Of a stretch of DNA of 64,000 bases, positions 40,516 through 49,174 are shown one piece after another. Both the position numbers and the translations under genes were made by a program. The notes beneath the pieces are model-generated. The model did not search any database, was not told where the DNA came from, and saw only the letters and a list, made by a program, of their open reading frames with translations. Source of the DNA: JABDKJ01 sp964609215 (GTDB taxonomy: Bacteria > Bacteroidota > Bacteroidia > Flavobacteriales_D > JABDKJ01); the NCBI GenBank assembly GCA_964609215.1, contig CAZSQZ010000018.1, forward strand, positions 1 to 64,000, in the 5' to 3' direction. Every line of letters begins with the position of its first letter. Position 1 is the first letter of the stretch.

Positions 40516-41316
40516 TTACATTTTGTAATTGTTCATCATTAGTTTTTGAAAGGTCGTTGTAGGTAACCAATATCTTAAATGTACTACCAACTTTTGGAAT
40601 TTGCTGGCTACTATGTAGTATGGTTTAGGACTGTCCTTGTTAATGATTTTTTTCAAAACCTTTCCTACTTCCATAGGATTACCGGAGGAGTGAAGCTCTT
40701 CGTTTAGTAATTTATAGACTTGTTCATATTCTTCTTTGTAGACAGAGCTCTCACCTTTTTTTACACGAATTCTGGAGGACTTAATTTTAGTCTTAAAATC
40801 TCCAGGACAAAGCACTACGGTTTGCACTCCAAATTTTAGAAGTTCCATTCGCATGCTTTCAGTCAGTAAGTTCAGAGAAGCTTTAGCTGCACAATAGACC
40901 CCACGATAGGGTAAGCCAAATAGGGCAGCCAATGATGAAATGTTAATGATCTTTCCTCTTTTTTCTTTTCTCATATAAGGAATCACGGCTTGCATAACAC
41001 GAACGGCACCATAATAATTGGTGTTGAAATGTTCTTGCATTTCTTCAACTGAAGAATCTTCAGCAGAACCTACCATTCCAATACCCGCATTATTTACGAG
41101 AACATCAATTCGTCCTTCTGTCTTAATCAGAAAATTAATAGCTTCTTGAACTGAATTAGTATTGGTAATATCCATTTTAAGGTAGGTGATGTTATTTTCA
41201 ACAACACCCATTTCAGCTTTTCTGCTGGTTCCATAAACCTTAAATCCTGCATTCTTAAGATAAAGAGCAGATGCTAATCCAATTCCTGAGGAGGCTCCTG
41301 TAATGAGAATAATCAT
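40516..41316 (-). CDS. SDR family oxidoreductase
   Basis: Classical short-chain dehydrogenase, 266 aa from ATG 41316. An upstream in-frame ATG (41337) would put seven codons inside the SRP RNA and break the MIILITGASSGIG start typical of the family, so 41316 is chosen. Motifs: GASSGIG cofactor loop, MDITNTNSV, VNNAGIGMVG, the catalytic Ser-Tyr-Lys set (NISSLAA, YRGVYCAAKASL). After the catalytic part come VVLCPGDFKTKI and a C-terminal helical extension. Substrate unknown. Small subgroup members act on lipids, retinoids or steroids. It lies 15 bases downstream of ffs on the same strand, with no room for a separate promoter outside the RNA gene. Confidence 0.9.
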   Translation of the reverse strand: MIILITGASSGIGLASALYLKNAGFKVYGTSRKAEMGVVENNITYLKMDITNTNSVQEAINFLIKTEGRIDVLVNNAGIGMVGSAEDSSVEEMQEHFNTNYYGAVRVMQAVIPYMRKEKRGKIINISSLAALFGLPYRGVYCAAKASLNLLTESMRMELLKFGVQTVVLCPGDFKTKIKSSRIRVKKGESSVYKEEYEQVYKLLNEELHSSGNPMEVGKVLKKIINKDSPKPYYIVASKFQKLVVHLRYWLPTTTFQKLMMNNYKM

Positions 41317-41331
41317 AAGAAAAAGAAAAAA

Positions 41332-41428
41332 GGGCAAGCTACTTATATCGCACCGCTACAACCGTCTACCCTTGCTGCCTTCCGGCCCTGGGGGAGTTCA
41401 ACAGGAGCTGGTCGTACAAGACTTGCCC
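41332..41428 (-). ncRNA. ffs: Signal recognition particle RNA, small bacterial (4.5S) type
   Basis: Minus-strand RNA of about 97 nt beginning GGGCAAG and ending with its complement CTTGCCC. The universally conserved SRP domain IV is present: CAGGGCCGGAAGGCAGCAAG around 41,388-41,369, with the GGAA/GNAR-type tip loop. The 3' stem is followed directly by a T run (TTTTTTC), which serves as terminator. It binds Ffh to target nascent exported and membrane proteins. No Alu domain, as in other Gram-negative small SRP RNAs. Confidence 0.93.
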
Positions 41429-41499
41429 AGCCGCAAATGTATAAAAAAGAGCTAATGAGAAATGTTATTTTTAATTATTTTGAGGCTAAAAGAGAATAA

Positions 41500-42036
41500 G
41501 TGGAAAACACAGTTCTGGATGAGGTAGAAAAAGAAGTGAAACCAAATTTGTTGAAGGCTGCTTGGCCTGCAGGACTTACTGCAGTTACCTATGGTTTGTT
41601 ATTTATTTATTTGGACTCTTTCGTTAGTTTGGAGAATAGTTTAATGTACTGGTATTTTACTATTTCACTTTCATTTATTCTATTTACACTAGTTTCCAGA
41701 CACGCCAGAAAAAAGAATTTTAGGATTTTATCTTATGTTCAGTCTTTGGGGTTGACCTTTCTCATTTATTTTATTGCGTTTTTTATTTCCTTAATACTAT
41801 GTTTTTTATTTTTTGAGGAAATTTTAGGTGATTCTGTTTCTAATTATCTTCAGGAGGAAATTACAAGTATTCAAAACGATCCGGTTTTGTCAAATGAGGA
41901 TAAAGATTATTATATTCAAGAAGCAAGACTATGGAGTGAAAAACCAAAAATTCTTCTTTTAATGATAATTCAGAACACCCTATTTTCAATACCATTTTGC
42001 TTTTTGGCTTCTCTTTTCGTTATGAAACGGAATTAG
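41500..42036 (+). CDS. DUF4199 family membrane protein
   Basis: 178 aa, GTG start. Four membrane segments: AAWPAGLTAVTYGLLFIYL, a YWYFTISLSFILFTLV segment, LGLTFLIYFIAFFISLILCF, and a C-terminal ILLLMIIQNTLFSIPFCFLA. Between helices 3 and 4 is a ~45-aa acidic soluble helix (EEITSIQNDPVLSNEDKDYY), the layout of DUF4199. Function unknown. Upstream of a second DUF4199 gene and a GT2; this set is commonly found together in flavobacteria. Confidence 0.85.
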   Translation: MENTVLDEVEKEVKPNLLKAAWPAGLTAVTYGLLFIYLDSFVSLENSLMYWYFTISLSFILFTLVSRHARKKNFRILSYVQSLGLTFLIYFIAFFISLILCFLFFEEILGDSVSNYLQEEITSIQNDPVLSNEDKDYYIQEARLWSEKPKILLLMIIQNTLFSIPFCFLASLFVMKRN

Positions 42037-42133
42037 TGCATTAGCCACTTATCCCTAAAAAACTGCGTTTGGCATTTTTGAATTTTGGAAAACTTGATTT
42101 CCTTTTATATTTAATGAATCTAAACCAAAACAT

Positions 42134-42685
42134 ATGTTTAAAGAATCAATCAAATATGGAATTATAGGAGGTGTTATTCTATTAGTTTATAGTTTACTTA
42201 CTCTAATCTTTGGAATGGAGAATTTTGTGAATTTTTGGATTTACATGCTCACATTCGTTTTCTTAATTTTCTGGATATTCTTTTCAATCTATAAACAAAG
42301 AAAAGCCAATGGAGGACATATTAGTTTTTTGAATGCATTGGCTTCTGGTCTTATTGCTTTTGCGGTTATGACGTTTATTTCAACTGTTTACAATTTACTG
42401 TATTTTAATGTTATAAATCCAGAAGCAAAATTTGAACTGGCTAATATGATAATAGATAATACCATCGAAACCATGGAAAACTGGAATACTCCTCAAGAAG
42501 TAATTGATGAGTTTTTAGATGGAGACGCAAAGGAGATGTATGAACAATTTAGCACAGTTAATCTGATAAAAAGTTATTTCACTCAATTTATTTTTGGAAT
42601 TATTTTTTCTTTAATTGCGGCTTTAATATTCAAGAGAAAGCCAAGCGAAGATATTTCTGTAGATGCGCTTGATGCTAGCATTTAA
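42134..42685 (+). CDS. DUF4199 family membrane protein
   Basis: 183 aa, four predicted membrane helices (IIGGVILLVYSLLTLIFGM; FVNFWIYMLTFVFLIFWIFF; FLNALASGLIAFAVMTFI; SYFTQFIFGIIFSLIAALIF) with a soluble segment carrying MIIDNTIETMENWNTP and a Glu/Asp-rich helix. This is the canonical DUF4199 pattern (YGxxxG...F...G), more typical than the preceding paralogue. Three bases separate it from the GT2 gene, so the two are cotranscribed. Function unknown. Confidence 0.9.
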   Translation: MFKESIKYGIIGGVILLVYSLLTLIFGMENFVNFWIYMLTFVFLIFWIFFSIYKQRKANGGHISFLNALASGLIAFAVMTFISTVYNLLYFNVINPEAKFELANMIIDNTIETMENWNTPQEVIDEFLDGDAKEMYEQFSTVNLIKSYFTQFIFGIIFSLIAALIFKRKPSEDISVDALDASI

Positions 42686-42688
42686 AAT

Positions 42689-43699
42689 ATGAACATCTCC
42701 ATAGTCATCCCTGCTTTTAATGAAGAGGAATCTTTACCAGAGCTTATCGCTTGGATTGACAAGGTATGCACTAGTTCAAATTTCACTTACGAAGTCGTTT
42801 TTATAGATGATGGAAGCACAGATTATACCTGGGATGTTATTCAGCAGCTATCTAAGCAATATTCTGTAGTAAAGGGGGTGAAGTTTCAGCGTAATTATGG
42901 AAAGTCTGCCGCTTTAAATGTAGGGTTTGGAATTACCCAGGGTGATGTGGTTATTACCATGGACGCAGATTTGCAAGATTCACCAGATGAAATTCCGGAA
43001 TTGTATCGAATGATTACTGAAGATGGATTTGACTTGGTTTCTGGCTGGAAACAAAAAAGATACGATCCTATTAGTAAGACCATACCAACTAAATTTTATA
43101 ATGCGGTTACCAGAAAAGTTTCCGGAATTAAGTTGCATGATTTCAATTGTGGCTTGAAGGCCTATAAAAGTAAAGTTGTAAAAAGCATAGAGGTCTATGG
43201 AGAGATGCATAGATATATTCCGGTAATTGCTAAATGGGCTGGTTTTTCAAGAATTGGCGAAAAAGTTGTACAGCATCAAGCCAGAAAATATGGTGTTACA
43301 AAATTTGGTTTGAATAGATTTATAAATGGCCCTTTAGATCTAATTTCTATTGCTTTTGTAAGCAAATTTGGAAAGAAACCAATGCATGTGTTTGGTTTAT
43401 GGGGAGGCATTATGTTTGTCGTTGGTTTTGTGATTTTTCTTACTCTAGGAATCAGTAAGCTATGGCATCTTTACACTGAAGTTCCTATGAAGAATATAGC
43501 CGATGTTTCTTGGTTCTATGTGGCTTTAACCGCTATGATACTTGGAACACAATTATTCTTGGCTGGTTTCTTAGGAGAATTGGTTTCTAGAAACTCTTCC
43601 GAAAGAAATAATTATTTGATTGATGGTTATGCTAATCTAAATCAGGAAATGACTCCAGAACCAATAAGTTCATCATCTTCGTACCAAGCAGCAAATTGA
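42689..43699 (+). CDS. Membrane-anchored family 2 glycosyltransferase (DPM1/GtrB-like)
   Basis: 336 aa. GT-A domain with SIVIPAFNEEESLPELI, VVFIDDGSTDYT, the metal-binding DAD at 92-94 in MDADLQDSPDEI, and GLKAYK. Two C-terminal membrane helices (about 230-255 and 265-295) as in polyprenyl-phosphate glucosyl/mannosyl transferases. It likely transfers a sugar to undecaprenyl phosphate on the inner face of the cytoplasmic membrane. The acceptor assignment is family knowledge, not seen. Its last 58 bases overlap the convergent mnmA gene. Confidence 0.92.
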   Translation: MNISIVIPAFNEEESLPELIAWIDKVCTSSNFTYEVVFIDDGSTDYTWDVIQQLSKQYSVVKGVKFQRNYGKSAALNVGFGITQGDVVITMDADLQDSPDEIPELYRMITEDGFDLVSGWKQKRYDPISKTIPTKFYNAVTRKVSGIKLHDFNCGLKAYKSKVVKSIEVYGEMHRYIPVIAKWAGFSRIGEKVVQHQARKYGVTKFGLNRFINGPLDLISIAFVSKFGKKPMHVFGLWGGIMFVVGFVIFLTLGISKLWHLYTEVPMKNIADVSWFYVALTAMILGTQLFLAGFLGELVSRNSSERNNYLIDGYANLNQEMTPEPISSSSSYQAAN

Positions 43700-44814
43700 C
43701 CCTTTGCAATGCCCCTTTGTTCGTTCTCAAAAATGATATACAAACAATCTTCTGCTCGATGTAAAGTGGCCTTCTCTAATTTTTGACGGTATCGAATACG
43801 GCAAAGGTATTGTCTTTCCTCACCCACATCCATCTTAAGATCTTTCCTTAACCAATGAAGTTCTTCCTCATTGATTTTTAATCCTTTTCTATACAAACCA
43901 GGGTGTTGTTGACCTTCTCCAACATAAATGATATTTTCATCTACATCTGTTTGTATTACAAAAAGTGGTTCTTTTTTTCCTCCAACTGCAAGTCCTTTTC
44001 GCTGCCCAATTGTAAAAAAATGTGCTCCGGAATGTTCTCCAATAATATTTCCATTTAAGCTTTCATAGCTTATAGACGCGCTTATGGAGTCTAGCTCTTT
44101 TGTTTTTTTTGCCATATAAAGCTCAGAGTCAAATGGAATCTCTACAATATTCCCTTTTTTTGGTTCCAGTTGTTGTTGAAGGAATATTGGCAACTTTACT
44201 TTACCAATAAAACATAGACCCTGAGAGTCCTTTTTCTCTGCGGTAACTAAATCCAACTCCTTGGCAATTTTCCTAACCTCGCTTTTTTCTAAGTCACCAA
44301 TTGGAAAAAGAGCTTTGGATAATTGTTCCTGGTTCAATTGACACAGGAAATAACTTTGATCTTTATTCTGATCTTTTCCCGCCAATAAACGGTGCACGGT
44401 CTTTCCATTTTTTTCAATAGAATCTTTTCGACAATAATGTCCAGTTGCGATATAATCTGCGCCTAGCTTCAGTGCTTCATCAAGAAAAATATCGAATTTT
44501 ATTTCACGGTTACAGAGTACATCAGGATTTGGGGTTCTTCCTTTTTCATATTCTGCGAACATATAATCTACAATACGTTTCTTATAGTCCTTACTTAAGT
44601 CCAAGACTTGAAAAGGGATGTTCAGCTTATCTGCAACCAACCTGGCATCATTGCTATCTTCAATCCATGGACATTCTGCATCTAGAATTACCGAGTCATC
44701 ATGCCAGTTTCTCATAAATAGCCCAATGACTTCATATCCTTTTTCCACAAGTAAATGAGCAGCAACACTTGAGTCTACACCACCAGAAAGCCCTATAACA
44801 ACCCTTTTAGACAT
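43642..44814 (-). CDS. mnmA: tRNA 2-thiouridine(34) synthase MnmA
   Basis: 390 aa. PP-loop SGGVDSS (10-16) for ATP, the catalytic nucleophile Cys101 in PNPDVLCNREIKF, and the persulfide-forming Cys201 in SQGLCFIGK; family blocks DYIATGHYCR, KDQSYFLCQL and HFFTIGQRKGL are present. It thiolates U34 of tRNA Lys, Glu and Gln using sulfur relayed to it. The last ~20 codons lie antisense to the convergent GT2 end. Nine bases downstream of the GT4 gene on the same strand. Confidence 0.96.
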   Translation of the reverse strand: MSKRVVIGLSGGVDSSVAAHLLVEKGYEVIGLFMRNWHDDSVILDAECPWIEDSNDARLVADKLNIPFQVLDLSKDYKKRIVDYMFAEYEKGRTPNPDVLCNREIKFDIFLDEALKLGADYIATGHYCRKDSIEKNGKTVHRLLAGKDQNKDQSYFLCQLNQEQLSKALFPIGDLEKSEVRKIAKELDLVTAEKKDSQGLCFIGKVKLPIFLQQQLEPKKGNIVEIPFDSELYMAKKTKELDSISASISYESLNGNIIGEHSGAHFFTIGQRKGLAVGGKKEPLFVIQTDVDENIIYVGEGQQHPGLYRKGLKINEEELHWLRKDLKMDVGEERQYLCRIRYRQKLEKATLHRAEDCLYIIFENEQRGIAKGQFAAWYEDDELIGSGVIS

Positions 44815-44823
44815 GGTGCAAAT

Positions 44824-45942
44824 TTAGGCTTTCATTTTGTTAGCTAGGGAAAGAATTTCTTTCCCAAATAAGCTCCAAGAATTTTCCATTATCAATTTCT
44901 TAATCCCTTGGCTATAATCCTTTTTCTCATCAAAGAAATGCTGAATAGCGTCAACAAGTTCAGGGATGGTTTGATTTTTAAGAAGATGACCAGTTTCATC
45001 ATTAATGACATAATCTTTTAAACCCCCTACATCACTGGCAATTACCGGAATATTAAAATGATATGCAATAGCAGTTATTCCGCTTTGTGTGGCTGTTATA
45101 TATGGAAGAACAACCACATCCGCAGCAGAAAAAAAATCTTTTACCTCAGATTCCGGAATGAACTGATTGAACACATGTATTCTGCCAGATAAGCCTTCAT
45201 GAGTGTCAATTTTCTTCTGGTATAAACTAAAATCATCATAGCTTTCCCCAGCAATTATCAAATGATAGTCGCTATTTAACAAGGACATAGCTTCAATGAG
45301 TTTTTCAAGGCCTTTGTATTTTCTGATGAATCCAAAAAAGAGCAAGACTTTTTTTCCATTGGGAATACCCATTTTTTGAAGCGCTTTTTTTCTTTCAATT
45401 TTATCTCCAAAATGGTTATAAAAAGGGTGGGGACGCACTATATAATCAGCGTCCTTTTTTTCTTTTAGAAGATTGTTTTTTACATGAGAACTCATGACTA
45501 CAAAACCATCTTGTCTTTTAATGTACTGTCTTGTGAAATATGCATCAAAAGGTCTTTTTTCATGAGGAATAACATTGTGCATGATTCCAATTTTTTTGCA
45601 ATTGGGTTGAACGTTTTTACATACGTAACTGAGTCCTGGTCCAAGGTAAGGTAGCCAAAAGTTGCTGAGTAACAGATCCGGCTTAAAGGCGTTAATAGCT
45701 TTAGTTGTTGATTTGTATGTGATTGGATTTACAGAGTCTAAAAGTTGAATGCTTTTAAAATCACTTTCCTTGGAATGGTTAATATATTGGCTTTTTCCCG
45801 GAAATAAGAATGCAGGGTATTGACGTTTAAAATTGAACGCAACTATTTCATGCTCTTTTTTAAGAGCTTCAAATAGCGAAGTGCTAAATTGACTTATTCC
45901 ACCGCGGAATGGCGGAAATACAGATAAAAAAGCGATTTTCAA
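44824..45942 (-). CDS. Family 4 glycosyltransferase
   Basis: 372 aa GT-B fold enzyme. N-terminal glycine-rich loop in SVFPPFRGGISQFSTSLF, C-terminal domain with KVLLFFGFIRKYKGLEKLIEA, HLIIAGESYDD, a VKDFFSAADVVVLPY segment and TATQSGITAIAYHFNIPVIA followed by GGLKDYV. The usual E-x7-E motif of GT4 is replaced by QSGITAIAYHF, a form seen in a Bacteroidota subgroup. It probably adds a sugar in envelope polysaccharide synthesis. Donor and acceptor unknown. Divergent from the YwqK-type gene. Confidence 0.9.
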   Translation of the reverse strand: MKIAFLSVFPPFRGGISQFSTSLFEALKKEHEIVAFNFKRQYPAFLFPGKSQYINHSKESDFKSIQLLDSVNPITYKSTTKAINAFKPDLLLSNFWLPYLGPGLSYVCKNVQPNCKKIGIMHNVIPHEKRPFDAYFTRQYIKRQDGFVVMSSHVKNNLLKEKKDADYIVRPHPFYNHFGDKIERKKALQKMGIPNGKKVLLFFGFIRKYKGLEKLIEAMSLLNSDYHLIIAGESYDDFSLYQKKIDTHEGLSGRIHVFNQFIPESEVKDFFSAADVVVLPYITATQSGITAIAYHFNIPVIASDVGGLKDYVINDETGHLLKNQTIPELVDAIQHFFDEKKDYSQGIKKLIMENSWSLFGKEILSLANKMKA

Positions 45943-46032
45943 TTTGATTAATCAACAATGTTAAACTGCAAAAAAAGAATTTATTCCTCCACTAAGAAAA
46001 AAATTGCATAATCTTTGTTAAGAATTGACCAG

Positions 46033-47019
46033 ATGAATAAAATTTTAACATTCATATTCCTTTTGTCCAATGTCCTTGTTTTTTCACAGGAGTTCAACCA
46101 ACTAGATAGTCAGGGCAGGAAACAAGGAGATTTCAAGAAATTCTATGCTTCTGCTAAAGATAAGGTATTCTATACTGGACAGTTCAAGGATGACATACCT
46201 TTTGGAACCTTTACTTATTACTATAAAAATGGTGAAGTAAAAAGCTATATGAATTATTCCGACAATGGAATTGTCAGAGCTGAAGTTTATACGGATAAAG
46301 GAAAATTAATGGCAAAAGGAAACTATATCCAAAAGCAAAAGGATAGTACATGGGTTTATTTAAATGACGATGGCACAACCAAGTCTTTCGAAAATTGGTC
46401 TAATGGGGTTAAAAAGGGTAAAGAAGTTATTTTTTATAGTCATGCTGATACAGCGGAAGTAATGTATTGGGAGAATGGAAAGCTTAATGGACCCTGGAGA
46501 CAGTATTTCGCTAATGGAAAATTGAAACTGAAAGCATCCATGATTGATGATGAGTATGATGGTGAAACATCTTTTTATCATGATAATGGTAAGCTAAATA
46601 TAAAGGGTAAGTACGTTTCGGGATACAGAAATGGTTCTTGGTATCACTATAATCGTGACGGCTCTATTCAAATGCAGGTTTTGTATCGAGGAGGTGAAAT
46701 AGTTAAGGAGAAAAGAGAAAATGGAGTCTTCTATGAATACTTTCAACCTGAAGTTCCAGAATCAGAAATAACTTACAAGAATGGCAAGAAAAATGGGCCC
46801 TTTGTTATTTATCATGAAGGCGCTGAGAAAGTGAAAATAGAAGAAGTTGATAAGCTAACGGGCGAAATTATTCCAAAAGAAATCGTAAAAGGAATTCAGC
46901 CAAAAATGAAAGGACAGTATAGGAATGATCAGTTACATGGTATAATAACTTATTATAACAAAGCTGGAAAAGTTATTAAAACTGAGAACTTTGATAATGG
47001 AACGCTCGTAAAAAACTAA
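46033..47019 (+). CDS. YwqK-type protein with MORN-variant repeats
   Basis: 328 aa from ATG 46033. An in-frame TTG 18 bases earlier would only add MLRIDQ before the signal peptide MNKILTFIFLLSNVLVFSQ, so the ATG is chosen. The mature protein is about ten MORN-variant repeats of ~22 aa (GQFKDDIPFGTFTYYYKNGE, ENGKLNGPWRQYFANGKL, GKYVSGYRNGSWYHYNRDG, KNGKKNGPFVIYHEG). This family is often named an antitoxin by analogy, but no toxin gene is adjacent and the export signal argues for an envelope or surface role. Function unknown. Confidence 0.87.
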   Translation: MNKILTFIFLLSNVLVFSQEFNQLDSQGRKQGDFKKFYASAKDKVFYTGQFKDDIPFGTFTYYYKNGEVKSYMNYSDNGIVRAEVYTDKGKLMAKGNYIQKQKDSTWVYLNDDGTTKSFENWSNGVKKGKEVIFYSHADTAEVMYWENGKLNGPWRQYFANGKLKLKASMIDDEYDGETSFYHDNGKLNIKGKYVSGYRNGSWYHYNRDGSIQMQVLYRGGEIVKEKRENGVFYEYFQPEVPESEITYKNGKKNGPFVIYHEGAEKVKIEEVDKLTGEIIPKEIVKGIQPKMKGQYRNDQLHGIITYYNKAGKVIKTENFDNGTLVKN

Positions 47020-47071
47020 GAATCAGTAATTTGTTGTTTAGTATTTATTAGAATTATCCTTATATTTAATT

Positions 47072-47776
47072 ATGCATTTGCGGGTATATCTATTTTTTAT
47101 TTCAGTAATTACACTTTTATCAGCTTGTACTGAAAGCATTGTGGAACCTGATGATTTGGGTTTTGATTATTTTCCTTTAGAACAAGGTCGATGGATTACC
47201 TATCAGGTAGACTCTGTTGTTCATGATCATGCGCTGAATATTCATAATCATTTTTCTTTTCAGGTGAAAGAAGTTGTTGATTCAGCTTTTATAGATAATG
47301 AAGGAGAAACTGCATTTAGAATGGAGCGTTTTAAAAGACCAGATGAGTCATTTCCTTGGACACTTTCCGATGTTTGGACTATTAAAAGAAATAATGCAAG
47401 AGCAGAGAGGGTAGAGGAGAACATTAGAACCATACGTTTGGCTTTTCCTGTTAGAGAAGGTAAGACATGGGATTATAATGCGGAAAATACAAATGATATA
47501 TGGCAGTCCGAAATTCTAACAACTGAAGCCTCTTTTGCAATAGATGAGAATGAATTCGATGATGTTTGCGAAGTCTCTTATCGACAGAATTTGAATTTGG
47601 CCGATGCGGAAATCTGTACCGGAATTTACGCAAGAGATATTGGACTAATCTATTTTAGATTAGATACTGTAAGGTTTAATACCTTTCCGTTTTTTGGTGG
47701 GGAAGATTGGGAAGATGAGGATATTGACATTGGTAGAGAGTTCCAAATGCAGTACCTAGATCATGGTGTAGAATAG
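47072..47776 (+). CDS. Lipoprotein of unknown function
   Basis: 234 aa. Signal with lipobox LLSAC (Cys19). Mature part beta-rich: YFPLEQGRWITYQVDSVVHD at the start, VKEVVDSAF, AFRMERFKRP, an AFPVREGKTWDYNAENT segment and a C-terminal YARDIGLIYFRLDTV strand. The opening FPLxxGRWxxYxVD pattern is common in Bacteroidota lipoproteins, but no function is assigned. Follows the YwqK-type gene by 52 bases; its stop is 1 base from the convergent FAH-family gene. Confidence 0.88.
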   Translation: MHLRVYLFFISVITLLSACTESIVEPDDLGFDYFPLEQGRWITYQVDSVVHDHALNIHNHFSFQVKEVVDSAFIDNEGETAFRMERFKRPDESFPWTLSDVWTIKRNNARAERVEENIRTIRLAFPVREGKTWDYNAENTNDIWQSEILTTEASFAIDENEFDDVCEVSYRQNLNLADAEICTGIYARDIGLIYFRLDTVRFNTFPFFGGEDWEDEDIDIGREFQMQYLDHGVE

Positions 47777-47777
47777 G

Positions 47778-48392
47778 TTATTTTACCTTTACCTCAAGAA
47801 TTTTTTCCCCTTCAAGAAAACCTTCCAATCTATCGTTTATTTCTACTTTGCCTACTCCCGCTGGTGTTCCGGTAAAAATCAAATCGCCAATTTTCAGCGT
47901 AAAATATTTAGAAATTTCAGAGATTAACCGGTGTACAGAAAAAATCATGTCTTTGGTGTTCCCAATTTGAACTTGCTCTCCATTTTTCAATAAATGAAAA
48001 TTCAGATTATCTATAGTTTCGAATTTATCTATTGAAATGAATTGCTCAGAGATAGGAGCAGAGCCATCAAAGGCTTTAGCTCTTTCCCAGGGATGACCTT
48101 TTTCTTTAAGTTTGCTTTGTAAGTCGCGTGCAGTAAAATCTATTCCTAATCCTATTTCTTGATAATATTTATGTGCGAATTTTTCGTCTATATGCTTTCC
48201 AATCCGGTTGATCTTAACAACCAATTCTAATTCATAATGAACATCTTGTGAAAATTCAGGAATAAAAAATGGCTGACCTTTTAAAGGAATAGCGGTCTGC
48301 GGTTTTAAAAATAGAAGTGGAGACTTAGGAACAGAATTATTCAATTCCTTTGCATGGTCTATATAATTTCTACCTACACATATAATTTTCAT
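47778..48392 (-). CDS. Fumarylacetoacetate hydrolase family protein
   Basis: 204 aa. Short FAH-domain protein: ICVGRNYIDHAKELN at the N-terminus, PLLFLKPQTA, the metal-binding HYELELVV (Glu-x-Glu) and GIDFTARDLQ segments, GHPWERAKAFDGSAPIS and GDLIFTGTPAGVG. Family members cleave or decarboxylate C-C bonds in beta-dicarbonyl substrates (acylpyruvases, oxaloacetate decarboxylase). A role as acylpyruvate hydrolase is plausible. Overlaps the exonuclease gene by 4 bases (ATGA), so coupled. Confidence 0.93.
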   Translation of the reverse strand: MKIICVGRNYIDHAKELNNSVPKSPLLFLKPQTAIPLKGQPFFIPEFSQDVHYELELVVKINRIGKHIDEKFAHKYYQEIGLGIDFTARDLQSKLKEKGHPWERAKAFDGSAPISEQFISIDKFETIDNLNFHLLKNGEQVQIGNTKDMIFSVHRLISEISKYFTLKIGDLIFTGTPAGVGKVEINDRLEGFLEGEKILEVKVK

Positions 48393-49162
48393 GACACCGT
48401 TTTCATTCTTTCTCGAATAGCCTTGATTACCTTTTTTGTGTATCTGGGAAATTCAGCGTCCATCATCCAATAGAAATAACTGGGTTCCTCGGTGAAAACC
48501 TGTTCAACGGATTTACCTCTGTGTTTTCCGAAATTGAATACCTCAATATCATCGTTGTTATAAACTATTCTATTTGCAAAATCCACATTTCTGCCCACAC
48601 CCTTAGAATAATCTGCTAGAAAATCAATGTCATTTTCTAAGTCTGGATATTTATCCAGTTGTGATTCCAATACTTCTAAAGTAGCGATAACATCAGCTTC
48701 TGCGCTATGCGCATTAACCAGTTCTTTATCACAGTAAAATTTATAGGCTGCTACTAATGTTCTTTGCTCCTTTTTGTGAAATATAGTTTGAACATCTACA
48801 AACCTTCTATTGGAAATATCAAAGGTATCGCTAACTCTTAAAAACTCTTCGGAGAGAAGAGGAATGTCAAAGCGATTTGAATTATAACCTGCGAGGTCCG
48901 AATCTCCTATGAAATCGAAAATTTCCTGTGCAACATATTCGAATGTAGGAGCAGCAGCAACATCCTTATCATAGATACCATGAATTTCAGAAGCTTCTTT
49001 TGGAATTGGAACAGTAGGGTTTAATCTTCTCGTATAGGTTTCTCTTTTCTGGTCTGGGAAGACCTTAATTATGCAAATTTCTACTATTCTGTCAGTAGCA
49101 ACATTCACCCCAGTAGTTTCTAAATCAAAGAAAGCTAAGGGGCGCTTAAGGTTTATATTCAT
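48389..49162 (-). CDS. DnaQ-like 3'-5' exonuclease with C-terminal DUF3820-like domain
   Basis: 257 aa. DEDDh exonuclease: FFDLETTGV (Asp, Glu), EIHGIYDKDV, GYNSNRFDIPLL (Asp), and NAHSAEADV (His, Asp). The C-terminal ~70 aa (FNFGKHRGKSVEQVF, PSYFYWMMDAEFP) match the DUF3820 zone often attached to such exonucleases. It acts on DNA ends in proofreading or repair; the partner polymerase is not evident here. Between a PorE-like gene (12-base gap) and the FAH gene (4-base overlap). Confidence 0.93.
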   Translation of the reverse strand: MNINLKRPLAFFDLETTGVNVATDRIVEICIIKVFPDQKRETYTRRLNPTVPIPKEASEIHGIYDKDVAAAPTFEYVAQEIFDFIGDSDLAGYNSNRFDIPLLSEEFLRVSDTFDISNRRFVDVQTIFHKKEQRTLVAAYKFYCDKELVNAHSAEADVIATLEVLESQLDKYPDLENDIDFLADYSKGVGRNVDFANRIVYNNDDIEVFNFGKHRGKSVEQVFTEEPSYFYWMMDAEFPRYTKKVIKAIRERMKTVS

Positions 49163-49174
49163 TTATTGTAACAG

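Noticed and set aside
46015..47019. Toxin-antitoxin role for the YwqK-type protein
   Set aside because: The name is inherited from the family. The protein has a signal peptide and no toxin-like neighbour.
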